Shown here: piece after piece, positions 1-8,323 of the stretch
Layout: each line of letters starts with the position of its first letter
Position numbering within the stretch: position 1 is the stretch's first letter
Source of the DNA: Thermoplasmatales archaeon UBA509
GTDB lineage: Archaea > Thermoplasmatota > Thermoplasmata > Thermoplasmatales > Thermoplasmataceae
NCBI GenBank assembly: GCA_002498845.1
Contig: DAJC01000017.1
Span: 1-25,335 of the forward strand
DNA: 25,335 nt
Reading direction: 5' to 3'
Position numbers and translations under genes: made by a program
The notes under the pieces: generated by a model
What the model saw: only the letters and a program-made list of their open reading frames with translations
The model's database searches: none
Told to the model about the DNA's origin: nothing

Positions 1-128
1 CTAACTGGATTAACTGCAATCCGTTTTTTATTGACTTTTTGACTAATGAACTTGAAGACTTAAGCTCACACTTAAATGCACCTAAGATGAATCAATCTGA
101 TAAGTTCTTAAAGGTAACTCAACATTAA
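1..128 (+). CDS. Possible C-terminal fragment of an unknown protein (enters from left edge)
   Basis: One plus-strand frame is open from base 3 to a TAA at 126-128 (about 41 residues). The peptide reads like real protein: NPFFIDFLTNELEDL, then a polar tail ending KVTQH. It stops 5 bp before the end of cas2 on the other strand, the tight convergent spacing expected of two genes. I do not recognise the family. A 41-codon open stretch can also arise by chance in A+T-rich DNA, so this is tentative; sequence to the left would decide. Confidence 0.35.
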   Translation, partial: NWINCNPFFIDFLTNELEDLSSHLNAPKMNQSDKFLKVTQH

Positions 129-133
129 GGGTT

Positions 134-406
134 TCAGATGAAAAGCGCATCATCTTCACCTAGACCCCGTGGGGTTCCAATGTCCTCTCTTTCAAGGAAT
201 TTGCTTGATCTTGATTTGAATATGATCACATGGTCTTTAGACTTATCCAGTATTTTATCAAGCTCTTTCCTTAACTCCAAATACTGGGAATCTGTCAAAT
301 CCCCGGAAACTACCGAATTCTGGTCCCATTTAAGAAACACTCTTAGGAGTTTTTTTACCCGGTTAACCCTCATTTCATTAACGTCATACGTGATTATATA
401 AAACAT
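134..406 (-). CDS. cas2: CRISPR-associated endonuclease Cas2
   Basis: A 90-residue Cas2 begins MFYIITYDV; the Asp of YDV (residue 8) lies at the end of the first beta strand of the ferredoxin-like fold, where Cas2 proteins carry their conserved Asp. A following RVKKLLRVFLKW helix fits the family, as does the length (85-100 aa). Cas2 forms the dimer at the centre of the Cas1-Cas2 integrase that inserts new spacers. I chose ATG at 406; the longer frame uses TTG at 418 and adds only MVVV. The cas1 stop lies at 409-411, just upstream. This is the last gene of the operon. Confidence 0.92.
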   Translation of the reverse strand: MFYIITYDVNEMRVNRVKKLLRVFLKWDQNSVVSGDLTDSQYLELRKELDKILDKSKDHVIIFKSRSSKFLEREDIGTPRGLGEDDALFI

Positions 407-408
407 GA

Positions 409-1401
409 CTACCACCAAGCTATCAGCGGGCTATAAGGTTCACCCAGCATTAAATCGTTAAGAAGTTTGTAACACTCTAGTCTGATGATTCTCCTGTACG
501 TTACTTTCCTTTTCAATCCCCTGTGAGTAATTGTATCCTCCATCTTTTCCTGAAATGTTTTTAGAACAAGTCTCCTGCCACTTTCCGAAAGCAGTGTCCC
601 ATTTAAGTCTGTATCAAAATTTGACTCACTGAGCTGCCCTCTGTTGCTTAACTTGAGGAAAATCCTGTCCGTTATTGATGGTTTGAATATTTCGGCAATG
701 TCAAGAGACAGACTGAATCTTTTAGTTCCTGGTTCATGAAGGAAACTGATTGTGGGATCTAGCTGTGTATGATATATTTCAGTCAAACAGGCGGTGTAAG
801 CAAGGCTGTTGCAGAAGCTCATAAGAGAATTCCCTGCATTGTTTGGCGGGTTATATTCCCTGCTTCCAAGCTTGAGCCAATCTGGGAGTATCTTATTCAA
901 CGCCGCGTAATAGATTCTCCTTATGTTTCCCTCCAACCCCATAAGTGTCTCGATAGACGGAGAGCTAGAAGGAATGCTTTCTAAATAACCCATTATTCCG
1001 TCTATTTCTTTTTCCAGTTTTTCGCCGTTTCTTTCCTGACCTTTAAGGACATTTATAATGTTCATAGCGGCCCCATAAACAAATGATGAAGCAATCCTGA
1101 ATCTGGATTCCGGAGTGAGGTAAGTTCTGGCCTGTGAAATTATGATCTGACCGGATACTTCCTTCTTTCTTGGCCAGAGTGAAGCTTCGTAATATCCGTA
1201 GTGGTTAAAGAAATGCATAGGGATCGAACTCTTAGAGAGAAAATGAATAACCCCGCTAGTGATCGAAACGTGAGATGTGCAATAAATTTCACTGACCTGC
1301 TCTATAGGTATTGGGATCTTCTGAAATTCGTTTTCAAAGTAAATTGTGTTCTCTTTCCTCTCAAGTCTTCCGTCCTGAGTAATATATAGCGGCTCACTCA
1401 T
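409..1401 (-). CDS. cas1: CRISPR-associated integrase Cas1
   Basis: A 330-residue Cas1, the catalytic subunit of the spacer integrase. The metal-binding residues are visible: E157 in GLEGNIRRIYY, H222 in FLHEPGTKRFSL, and D234/E237 in LDIAEIFKP. The N-terminal beta domain starts MSEPLYITQDGRLERK. The start is ATG at 1401, which overlaps the cas4 stop as ATGA and follows an AGGAGGG ribosome site 6 nt upstream; the longer frame to 1455 would lie inside cas4. Cas1, Cas2 and Cas4 are adjacent and probably act as one adaptation module, with Cas4 selecting and trimming PAM-containing prespacers. Confidence 0.96.
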   Translation of the reverse strand: MSEPLYITQDGRLERKENTIYFENEFQKIPIPIEQVSEIYCTSHVSITSGVIHFLSKSSIPMHFFNHYGYYEASLWPRKKEVSGQIIISQARTYLTPESRFRIASSFVYGAAMNIINVLKGQERNGEKLEKEIDGIMGYLESIPSSSPSIETLMGLEGNIRRIYYAALNKILPDWLKLGSREYNPPNNAGNSLMSFCNSLAYTACLTEIYHTQLDPTISFLHEPGTKRFSLSLDIAEIFKPSITDRIFLKLSNRGQLSESNFDTDLNGTLLSESGRRLVLKTFQEKMEDTITHRGLKRKVTYRRIIRLECYKLLNDLMLGEPYSPLIAWW

Positions 1402-1925
1402 TTCAGTCCCTCCTGGTTGGAATAGCACAACTCGTAGTATCCACACCCCCTGCATTTTGAACGTTCCAGTCTATTTGGACAATCTTCGTTTAAAACTTCT
1501 ATGGTATTATCGATGGTTTCTAAAAGTTCACTTCTTATATCATCAAGGAGAACTTTTACTGTTTCCCTTGCTTCCGGATAGTTAAGTATACCTACTGCAT
1601 TTATTCCACTTTGTTCCAGCTTAAGGAGATAGAAACCGAGCTGAAGCTTGTGTTCATTTTTAGGTTTCCCGCTAGACTTTACTTCATGCACTTCTATGGG
1701 GTCTTTGCCTTTCAGCACAAAATCTGTTCTAATGTTCTGATATATGAAATCCACTTGGCTATTTCTTGGAAATGTATGCTCATCCACCCATTTTCCTTTC
1801 CTGACAAGATCGGAATCTGATTCCATCCTTACTCCATGGGAGAAGAGCCATGCCTGCCTCTTGCAGTGTCCGAAATAGTTGATGATGGTTCCGTTCAGGT
1901 CATCAAATGAAAAATGCATCCTCAT
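1398..1925 (-). CDS. cas4: CRISPR-associated exonuclease Cas4
   Basis: A RecB-type nuclease of about 175 residues with the Cas4 iron-sulfur cluster pattern: one N-terminal Cys (YFGHCKRQAWLF, about residue 21) and three C-terminal ones within CPNRLERSKCRGCGYYELC. The nuclease core shows an Asp in IRTDFV and the E-V-K pair in EVHEVKSS. Family role: processing the ends of DNA fragments before Cas1-Cas2 integration. The start is uncertain: ATG at 1925 or 1919 gives MRMHFSFDDLNG or MHFSFDDLNG, and the frame can be read back to 1949. All overlap the 3' end of cas3. The stop overlaps the cas1 start by 4 nt. Confidence 0.92.
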   Translation of the reverse strand: MRMHFSFDDLNGTIINYFGHCKRQAWLFSHGVRMESDSDLVRKGKWVDEHTFPRNSQVDFIYQNIRTDFVLKGKDPIEVHEVKSSGKPKNEHKLQLGFYLLKLEQSGINAVGILNYPEARETVKVLLDDIRSELLETIDNTIEVLNEDCPNRLERSKCRGCGYYELCYSNQEGLK

Positions 1926-4149
1926 GTCCCTTACTATCCGAAAGCTCAAGCCCTGTGTCCCTGCTGTACTTTAGATTTATCACAGGGAATTCTCCTCCTA
2001 AGTCTATATGTTTCCAGAAAGGCCTTAGCGGAACCCTAACGGCATATTCTCTCCACCTGCCTGCTGAGGCTTCTGTTTGAAATTCCGCTGGAACAGCGTC
2101 GATAGTAACATATCTGGATTCCCTGGTTTTTAATGGAAATTCATTCTCACTGATGGGAAGGGAGTGTAAACCGTCACCGTGTTTATTTCCTGAACCCTTC
2201 CCTGAAAAGCTCTCGCATTCCTGCACAATGCGGTGTATACGATCATATGTTCGGTAAAACTCCTCTATTTCATCGTTTTCGGGATAGACATGATCCAATA
2301 TTCTTTGAATGGCTGTATCTTCAGCAGTAAGATCAGCCAGGGTTTCTCTTGTTCGGTCAAGAGGCCCCTTTCCATAAACAAGATCATTAATTTCTGCGTT
2401 GATATCATCCGGTTCATAGACGTAGATATCAGCAGTTCTTCTCGAATCTCTGCTCCGGTTAACCCTTCCTGCCCTCTGAATTAAGGTATCAGCAGGGCTG
2501 ATCTCGGTTATCAAAATATCATAATCAATGTCAATTCCAGCCTCAATAACCTGAGTTGAAACCAAAATCTTTCCTTTCTTAGTATCATATTTTGCCCATT
2601 CTATTATATCCTTTCTGTCGCGCTGTATAAACCTTGAGTGAAGGCATCTGGCATCTGCATGCATGTCTTTAAGTCTAGAGTAAATACCAACACATTCCCT
2701 AACATTGTTTACGACCACCAGGACTCTGTTTTCTTTCCCTTTCTCGGCAACCAGTGCAGGATCAAAATTATCAATAAGGTGAATCCTCCACGGCATTCCT
2801 TTGACAGGAGCCGGTATTTTCACTGCATCAAAAGGTTCCCCTGTAATTCTGGAGATTGCAACAGGTATCCAGGAAGGTAGGGTTGCAGTCATCAGAAGAA
2901 CAGGCATATCAAAGTACTTTGTCTGCCTCAAGAGTTCTACGATTAGACTCAACGTGACCTTGTCATACGCGTGAACTTCGTCTATAACCAGGCATCCGTG
3001 CGCAAGAGCAAAATTAACAGCATCCCATTTTCCTATATTGAACAAACTAAAAAGGATCTGGTCGATAGTCGTAACCATAACTGGGCGATGGAAATAACGG
3101 TCAAATTCGTGGGAATCAGGATCTTCTGAAAAATTTTCCCGGATTGTGTAGTCAGATGCACCGTGAAGTACCCCTGTGTTACCTGGAAAATAGCCGTTAA
3201 TTTCTTCATTTCCCTGGAACCGGTAATAAATGTCATCAACCAGAGATCTTGTGGGAAGGGAGAAAATCAGCCTTTTCTTGTTCTGTCTAAAGGCCCATCT
3301 AATGGCGGCTTCCGTCTTCCCGCTCCCTGTTGGAGCCGATAGTATTGCTCTCTTACCAAGTTCTGTTGATATTTCCTGAACCTTTTCCCGGAGTTCTGTC
3401 CTAGATGAAACTTTACCAATTAATACATTTTCCATTCCTGACAACAGTCCAGGAAAGCTGGTAAAACCAATGCTGGCGCCGGACGCAGCCCAGTCGGAGA
3501 GGTGAAGGTACTGTTTTAGCAATGGAAAGATCCATCTCCTTTCAATCAGCATGTTGAAATTTTCTACCTCTGTGAGTAACTCGTTGAAGTAGAGTAATCG
3601 GAGCAGCCCGGTGTCGATTGGCGATCTAAGTTCATCTTGCACTTCAGCAGGTGGCTTAAGATCATTTACCCCATCATAAAACCGCAGGTATTCATCAAGA
3701 CCCATAATAACAATTTTCTCCTGCCGATCATATAGCCCCCTTTCAGGCAGAAGTAGGGGGCCATGGTGGTGCATAGCAGCCATTGCACATAAATTTACTT
3801 TATCGCCATAGATTAGATTCCAGAACCTTTCATTGGTAAAGTAGAGAGGGGAAATGAAATTGTGTGGAATGTCGGGCGACGCTTTTCGCTGTCTAATTCC
3901 ATTATCATCATAAATGGCCCTGATCTTTTCCTGAAACCTTGAATTAAGTTTCCCAAAATCATGATTGGAAACAAGAAAACTGAGCTGGTGCCAGAATTCT
4001 TCAATATTGATATTGAAATGTTGCAGGAACTCTTCAGTTCCCCCACCCAGCACTTGCCTGAACTGACTAAGTCTTTCCAGGCATTCAGTTCTATGTTCAT
4101 TCAGTGTCTGTCCGTTTCCCTTTGCCAGAATGGCTTCATCAGAGAGCAT
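1903..4149 (-). CDS. cas3: Cas3 HD-nuclease/helicase fusion
   Basis: A 748-residue Cas3 with nuclease and helicase in one chain. The HD domain has an early His (TLNEHR), then NHDFGK, a His in IPHNFISPL, MHHHGP, and a later Asp in LSDWAASGAS. The superfamily 2 helicase follows: Walker A APTGSGKT at about 272-279, DEVH at about 390-393, MTATLPS, and RAGRVNR. Role: recruited by the Cascade R-loop to unwind and degrade target DNA. I chose ATG at 4149 (MLSDEAILAKGNGQT), which overlaps the cas5 stop by 11 nt and fits the usual start ahead of the first HD His; the longer frame to 4164 is less likely. Both domains look intact. Confidence 0.95.
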   Translation of the reverse strand: MLSDEAILAKGNGQTLNEHRTECLERLSQFRQVLGGGTEEFLQHFNINIEEFWHQLSFLVSNHDFGKLNSRFQEKIRAIYDDNGIRQRKASPDIPHNFISPLYFTNERFWNLIYGDKVNLCAMAAMHHHGPLLLPERGLYDRQEKIVIMGLDEYLRFYDGVNDLKPPAEVQDELRSPIDTGLLRLLYFNELLTEVENFNMLIERRWIFPLLKQYLHLSDWAASGASIGFTSFPGLLSGMENVLIGKVSSRTELREKVQEISTELGKRAILSAPTGSGKTEAAIRWAFRQNKKRLIFSLPTRSLVDDIYYRFQGNEEINGYFPGNTGVLHGASDYTIRENFSEDPDSHEFDRYFHRPVMVTTIDQILFSLFNIGKWDAVNFALAHGCLVIDEVHAYDKVTLSLIVELLRQTKYFDMPVLLMTATLPSWIPVAISRITGEPFDAVKIPAPVKGMPWRIHLIDNFDPALVAEKGKENRVLVVVNNVRECVGIYSRLKDMHADARCLHSRFIQRDRKDIIEWAKYDTKKGKILVSTQVIEAGIDIDYDILITEISPADTLIQRAGRVNRSRDSRRTADIYVYEPDDINAEINDLVYGKGPLDRTRETLADLTAEDTAIQRILDHVYPENDEIEEFYRTYDRIHRIVQECESFSGKGSGNKHGDGLHSLPISENEFPLKTRESRYVTIDAVPAEFQTEASAGRWREYAVRVPLRPFWKHIDLGGEFPVINLKYSRDTGLELSDSKGHEDAFFI

Positions 4150-4837
4150 AGAAGTTATAATCACCGTCTGTTAGGGCGCCCTCTCTCTTTGTCCTGATCC
4201 TGTAGCGCTCGATGAAAGTGTAGTTTCCAAAATCCACGGGCTCTCTGGACAAATCATCACCTATTTTGAAAGCTCTAGGCAATGGGAGCGATACCAGAGG
4301 AATTAACAGATCGGCCGAGTCCAGAATTTCATCCTCCTTTGGATTAAGTTTGAAAGGAACAACGGTATTGGAAATAACTACATCTTTGGGTGTCCAGAGA
4401 GAGACCTTGGAGACCTGATCTATCCTCAATAGTTCATCATCTCTCCCAAGAGATAGTGCAAATTTTGGGTTTTTGAACGCATCTGAAACACTGGTGAACA
4501 TATCTTCGGAAGATGGGATTATCCAGATTGTATAGTGATTGTCATACAAATTCTCCCTCGATAGAAGTGAAAGAGGTTCTTTTATCTGACCCCCTGACTT
4601 GAATTTAATTATGTGGGTCAGATCCTGATAGGTTGCTGCATGAGTTCCTACCACCGCTACTCTAAATTTGTAATAGTAATCCTGGATTTCTTTTCTCCCT
4701 ATTCCCATCGCAGAGCCTATGAGACCGATCAGATTTGTAGGAGTTGGTAGAGGTAGAGTATCATGGATTGAGTGAGAGAGTGGGGTTCTGAAGCCATTGG
4801 TAACACCGTAACACTTAATCCTGAGTGCAAAGGTCAT
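4139..4837 (-). CDS. cas5: Cascade subunit Cas5 (type I-B)
   Basis: A 232-residue Cas5. The N-terminus MTFALRIKCYG followed by LPLPTPTNLIGLIGSAMG matches the RAMP fold and the PTPSNLLGLIG-type segment of Cas5 from I-B (Cst/Csh) systems. Cas5 caps the 5' handle of the crRNA beside Cas8. It starts at an ATGA overlap with the cas7 stop and ends within the cas3 start, so translation is probably coupled. The glycine-rich RAMP loop is not obvious at the C-terminus. The assignment rests on the N-terminal motif and the position between cas7 and cas3. Confidence 0.9.
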   Translation of the reverse strand: MTFALRIKCYGVTNGFRTPLSHSIHDTLPLPTPTNLIGLIGSAMGIGRKEIQDYYYKFRVAVVGTHAATYQDLTHIIKFKSGGQIKEPLSLLSRENLYDNHYTIWIIPSSEDMFTSVSDAFKNPKFALSLGRDDELLRIDQVSKVSLWTPKDVVISNTVVPFKLNPKEDEILDSADLLIPLVSLPLPRAFKIGDDLSREPVDFGNYTFIERYRIRTKREGALTDGDYNFYAL

Positions 4838-5718
4838 GAAAATACCTGCGGATCCAGATTTTCAATGATTTCTAGGAACGAGCTTTGGGGTGATTTTCTG
4901 AATACAGAGGACTTAACCGATATGTTATCCGTACCTATTGCAGAACGGGCCATAATCTGTTTGTTTTCTTCAAGTGTCCTTGTAATGACATCATCATCAA
5001 GATTGCCTGATTGGTCTACTACAAGTTTACCCATCCATATTGGATTTTTCACGGTCTGCAGTGATATGGCCACCGCCACTGGAGTTCCGCTAGTTAACAG
5101 CCGTGACTGCTTCCCACCTCCCCACAAGTATAGAAAAGATTCTAGGACTCCTTTCAGCCTTTTCAATCGTTCCTCTGAACTTACTGACCAATCCTCGAAA
5201 ACATCCCCCTTCTTGATCTCCTTCTTTCCGTTGCCAATCCTGTCCAGTTCTATTAAAACGCTATATGAAAACCAGTTCGCAGATACTTCGGTTTCGTACA
5301 TTCTGTGGTCCTGGTGAATATCGCTGTTATTCTGGATTCCGAGGTCCCTATCGTACGTATATGGAAATAATGCAACAGCAGGAGAAACTCTTACCACGCT
5401 GGTTCTTGTGATTCTATCCTTTGCATTCATATAACCGAAGAGGTCATCATCAACATATGATGAGGGTTCACATTGCGTAGAATAGGGAGACTTGCTTTTT
5501 CCACTTTCTTCGTCTTTTGGAGACATTTGAAAACCAGCGTCCCTCATCCTCTCCCTTGCCATTCTTCTTATGGCCTGTCCGGATATGTACGGGTATGAGT
5601 CTCCATTTGGGAACCTGATTTTCTTCACAGTAGATATTATGTCCTCATTGTAGCTGGAATTAACATTCCCCATGTCCATTTTGATAATGGATGTAAAAGT
5701 AAGGCAGTTAAGTTTCAT
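4834..5718 (-). CDS. cas7: Cascade backbone subunit Cas7 (Cst2/DevR type)
   Basis: A 294-residue Cas7 that would form the helical backbone along the crRNA spacer. The N-terminus NCLTFTSIIKMDMGNVNSSYN, the KKIRFPNGDSYPYISGQAIR segment and the following helix (RRMARERMRDAG) are typical of the Cst2/DevR group, where RNA-binding residues lie near YISGQAIRR. It is linked by 4-nt ATGA overlaps to cas8 upstream and cas5 downstream. The family call is strong; the exact subtype (I-B with Cst-like Cas8) depends on the neighbouring Cas8. Confidence 0.92.
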   Translation of the reverse strand: MKLNCLTFTSIIKMDMGNVNSSYNEDIISTVKKIRFPNGDSYPYISGQAIRRMARERMRDAGFQMSPKDEESGKSKSPYSTQCEPSSYVDDDLFGYMNAKDRITRTSVVRVSPAVALFPYTYDRDLGIQNNSDIHQDHRMYETEVSANWFSYSVLIELDRIGNGKKEIKKGDVFEDWSVSSEERLKRLKGVLESFLYLWGGGKQSRLLTSGTPVAVAISLQTVKNPIWMGKLVVDQSGNLDDDVITRTLEENKQIMARSAIGTDNISVKSSVFRKSPQSSFLEIIENLDPQVFS

Positions 5719-7472
5719 TCTGCTATCACCTCTTTACCTCTTTTTTCGTTCATATATGAAAACCTCTGATTAGCAACAATTGCAATGATGCTTTTGTATT
5801 TGTTCCATTCATCGCCATCAGAAAGAGCATCTATAAATTCGTTAGATATCCCTGTAACCTTTCCCTTCAGAACACATAAGAACGTCAGGCGTTCAATGAA
5901 TGACCTTAAGGACTGCACATTTCCCACGGACCTGAGTTCGTAGAGAAGGGATTTGCTTCCATCCTCTGCAGCAAGCTCCGCTACTTTCATTCCTACGCTC
6001 TTACACTGTTTTATTATCTCATCATTTTCCATTTCATTTCCTCCCAAAACATATTTCGACAGCACTAATGTGAGTTCCTGAATCCTGTAAGGAATCTCTC
6101 TCTCACTGGACAGTGCATCCCACGTATATCTCTCCAAAATTCCTATGGATGGGGATCCATACAGTACAGACTTCGAGAATTCTTCGCGCCTTGTATCTAC
6201 GAAAGTTTTGCCAGTTTTGTACGTTAACCCCGCAACAAGAGACATAAGATTTCTACTGCTTATCTTTTGACTTAACTTTTCTATCAATTCCAGTGCCTCC
6301 GGGGTGCTCTGATAGCGCCAGCTCCTTACTAGCTGATCCCCATTTTCCAGAATGAAAAGCCAGGACCTGTACAATATCCTGTCATATTCTCTTTCACTTA
6401 TATTGCTCTCAGTAGATTGTAACATATGTTTAAGAATGGGGCTTTTTGCAAACTTTTGCAGAGTTAAATCGTCCCTTAGTTTTGATACAATTTCTCTGAC
6501 GCCTTCTTTAATGGATACAAGCATGGCTAGAATTAGAAAATAGTACCCCGAATACTGCTGAGGCTTATCGACGAAATTTGACTGTTGGTAATTTGTTCTA
6601 GAAATAACCGGTCCATCTGATCTCTCTGCATTCATGAGAATTTTCTGCAGATTCTGAATTTGATATACGTCCTCGATTGCCATCAGAAATTCTGTGAGCT
6701 CGGAAATGCTATTTGATTCTGGAATTGCAAGAAAAGTAGATTCTCTGTCGGAAAAATACATTACCCTCATTAGGGCAAAATGATTAGAAATAGAGCAGGC
6801 TCTGCAGAATCCAATTTTTCCCTTATGATAACTGAAGAAATTAGCAAAATTTTCGACCCCAACAGTGCTTGGGTACTGGGTCATTTTTGTTTCGGTAAGG
6901 AAATCACTTGCCCCACATCCAAAACAGGTCCCTTTCTTTCCCTTGGTGGAAATGACATTGAACTGTATGAATCTTTTTTCCGGCCAAAGCTTAGCATTAT
7001 TGAGGCCTTCGTAGCTTTTCCCATAAATCATTCCGGTCTTTTTGACTTGTTCTACTTCTTTGCGTAGGTCTTCGCTAAGCTTCTCAAACTTAATTTCCTT
7101 AATTCCGGCAGGTTTGTAGTTACTTGTGTTTATTCGGATATGTGGGAAAGTTGCAGGCCTGGGAATTGGTGTTTCACCCACGTATTGTCTTCCATCCTTA
7201 CTGGTTTTTATCAATAAATCGTAGTGTGTGCTGATTGTTATTTTATTAACAGTATACCAGTCAGCGCAGAATTCAAGAAATTCATTTAATGAAGCCTCGT
7301 CTTGAGCCTCGATGTAATGTTGATCTTTATCCCACACTATTCTCTTGGCTGATGCCGCATTCTGAATCTCCACCTCGGATTCTTCTGGCGAATCAAGAAT
7401 CCTGAAAAACTCTGCCGATCCAAGTTTTGTCCACGCCGGTACATCGTCACTGAAATTTAGTCGAAAACCCAT
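5715..7472 (-). CDS. cas8: Large Cascade subunit Cas8 (Cst1-like, CXXC-CXXC)
   Basis: A 585-residue protein in the large-subunit position of a type I operon. Its clearest feature is a split zinc-binding motif, CFGC (C183, C186) and CRAC (C223, C226), the pattern that defines the Cst1 / Cas_CXXC_CXXC Cas8 group. Apart from that it is divergent, as Cas8 usually is. By family it recognises the PAM and contacts the crRNA handle with Cas5. I chose ATG at 7472 (MGFRLNFSDDVPAW), which has a GAGGG ribosome site 9 nt upstream and begins just after the cas6 stop; the longer frame to 7511 needs a TTG inside cas6. It ends in an ATGA overlap with cas7. Confidence 0.88.
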   Translation of the reverse strand: MGFRLNFSDDVPAWTKLGSAEFFRILDSPEESEVEIQNAASAKRIVWDKDQHYIEAQDEASLNEFLEFCADWYTVNKITISTHYDLLIKTSKDGRQYVGETPIPRPATFPHIRINTSNYKPAGIKEIKFEKLSEDLRKEVEQVKKTGMIYGKSYEGLNNAKLWPEKRFIQFNVISTKGKKGTCFGCGASDFLTETKMTQYPSTVGVENFANFFSYHKGKIGFCRACSISNHFALMRVMYFSDRESTFLAIPESNSISELTEFLMAIEDVYQIQNLQKILMNAERSDGPVISRTNYQQSNFVDKPQQYSGYYFLILAMLVSIKEGVREIVSKLRDDLTLQKFAKSPILKHMLQSTESNISEREYDRILYRSWLFILENGDQLVRSWRYQSTPEALELIEKLSQKISSRNLMSLVAGLTYKTGKTFVDTRREEFSKSVLYGSPSIGILERYTWDALSSEREIPYRIQELTLVLSKYVLGGNEMENDEIIKQCKSVGMKVAELAAEDGSKSLLYELRSVGNVQSLRSFIERLTFLCVLKGKVTGISNEFIDALSDGDEWNKYKSIIAIVANQRFSYMNEKRGKEVIAE

Positions 7473-7476
7473 TGAT

Positions 7477-8151
7477 TCATACCCTCTTATTTTTGATGGA
7501 AAGCATTCCAAATCCCAGCTTACGGTGGTGCCCTATTCCCTGAGTAAGCATAAATTCGTGGACTTTTGCATTAGTTCTAATTCTGAATGCCAACCTCAGT
7601 GCTATGAACGAGTTTATAGCCACATTATCTTTATATATAACCCTCCGTCTCTGTTTTGCGGACAGCAATTCTAATTCTATCTCACTTTTAACATGTGTTG
7701 CTGCCTCGGACTGGCGTTCTATTATTTCCTTAAGGGCCCTGGAAAGGTCGTCTTTGACGGTATAATGCTGAGTTATGCCTGTTTTTTCAGCTTTCTTTAT
7801 TACTATCTCCCCCAGGGATTCGTATTCAATGGAAGAAATTCCGTCAGGGATGTGTATGTTTTCAATTTTTATCTGTGATACCCTTAGTCTCACTTTTCCT
7901 ACTTCAAAAAATGGATCCACAAGCATTGCTTTGCTCAACCCGGCCATTATTTCCAGGTCTGGACTAGCAATTACAAGTTCCGCTGACCTAAACAGCAAAC
8001 CTAATTCAGTATTCCATAGTTTACCTAAGAAACCACTAAAAACTAAAAATTCATCCCATTGATCATGTGCTTTGGTAGATAGGTTTTTATCATACTGACC
8101 TAATTTGGCGAGGATCGAATTCTTTAACATGTAATGATAATCCTTTACCAT
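7477..8151 (-). CDS. cas6: crRNA-processing endoribonuclease Cas6
   Basis: A Cas6 of at least 224 residues that should cut the CRISPR transcript into crRNAs. The C-terminal glycine-rich loop GIGHHRKLGFGML is diagnostic. The first canonical ATG (8151) gives MVKDYHYMLKNSILAKL, which begins at the YHY..L helix and so lacks the first beta strand of the fold. The frame stays open upstream: 12 further codons read I-RVRLENIDRIP, exactly the missing strand and the P-x-x-x-YHY lead-in, but they begin with ATT (8187-8185), not ATG. The real product may therefore start at AUU, or have lost its start through a G-to-T change. First gene of the cas operon; a TATA-like box lies at 8204-8213. Confidence 0.93.
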   Translation of the reverse strand: MVKDYHYMLKNSILAKLGQYDKNLSTKAHDQWDEFLVFSGFLGKLWNTELGLLFRSAELVIASPDLEIMAGLSKAMLVDPFFEVGKVRLRVSQIKIENIHIPDGISSIEYESLGEIVIKKAEKTGITQHYTVKDDLSRALKEIIERQSEAATHVKSEIELELLSAKQRRRVIYKDNVAINSFIALRLAFRIRTNAKVHEFMLTQGIGHHRKLGFGMLSIKNKRV

Positions 8152-8203
8152 GGGGATTCGGTCAATGTTTTCTAACCTTACTCTAATCCTTTTCCCGTCA
8201 ACA

Positions 8204-8213
8204 CTTATTTAAG
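8204..8213 (-). promoter_or_regulatory. Putative TATA box of the cas operon
   Basis: On the minus strand the bases read CTTAAATAAG. The usual archaeal distance of about 26 nt would place the transcription start near 8182, between the ATT codon at 8187 and the ATG at 8151. No Shine-Dalgarno sequence is seen before the ATG at 8151. It is the only clear promoter ahead of the eight-gene operon. Confidence 0.5.
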
Positions 8214-8323
8214 CCACCGCCTGAAGTTCTCTTGAGACCAATACTTATTAGCAATCGTTTTTCCAATACTTAAGCTTTGATCTGACACATGCCATATTCA
8301 TCCAATGAAGTAATTATTAATTT

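Noticed and set aside
1..133. Possible CRISPR leader or array beyond cas2
   Set aside because: No repeated unit of 24-37 bp is present. The stretch is better explained as the end of a convergent reading frame.
4772..5317. 181-codon plus-strand frame
   Set aside because: It is antisense to cas7, rich in Ser, and has no start signals; a shadow frame.
8152..8163. Match of GGGATTCG to the tRNA-Ser 3' region, as a possible att repeat
   Set aside because: Only 8 bases match and they lie inside the upstream cas6 frame. A true attachment repeat would be longer and reach the tRNA end.
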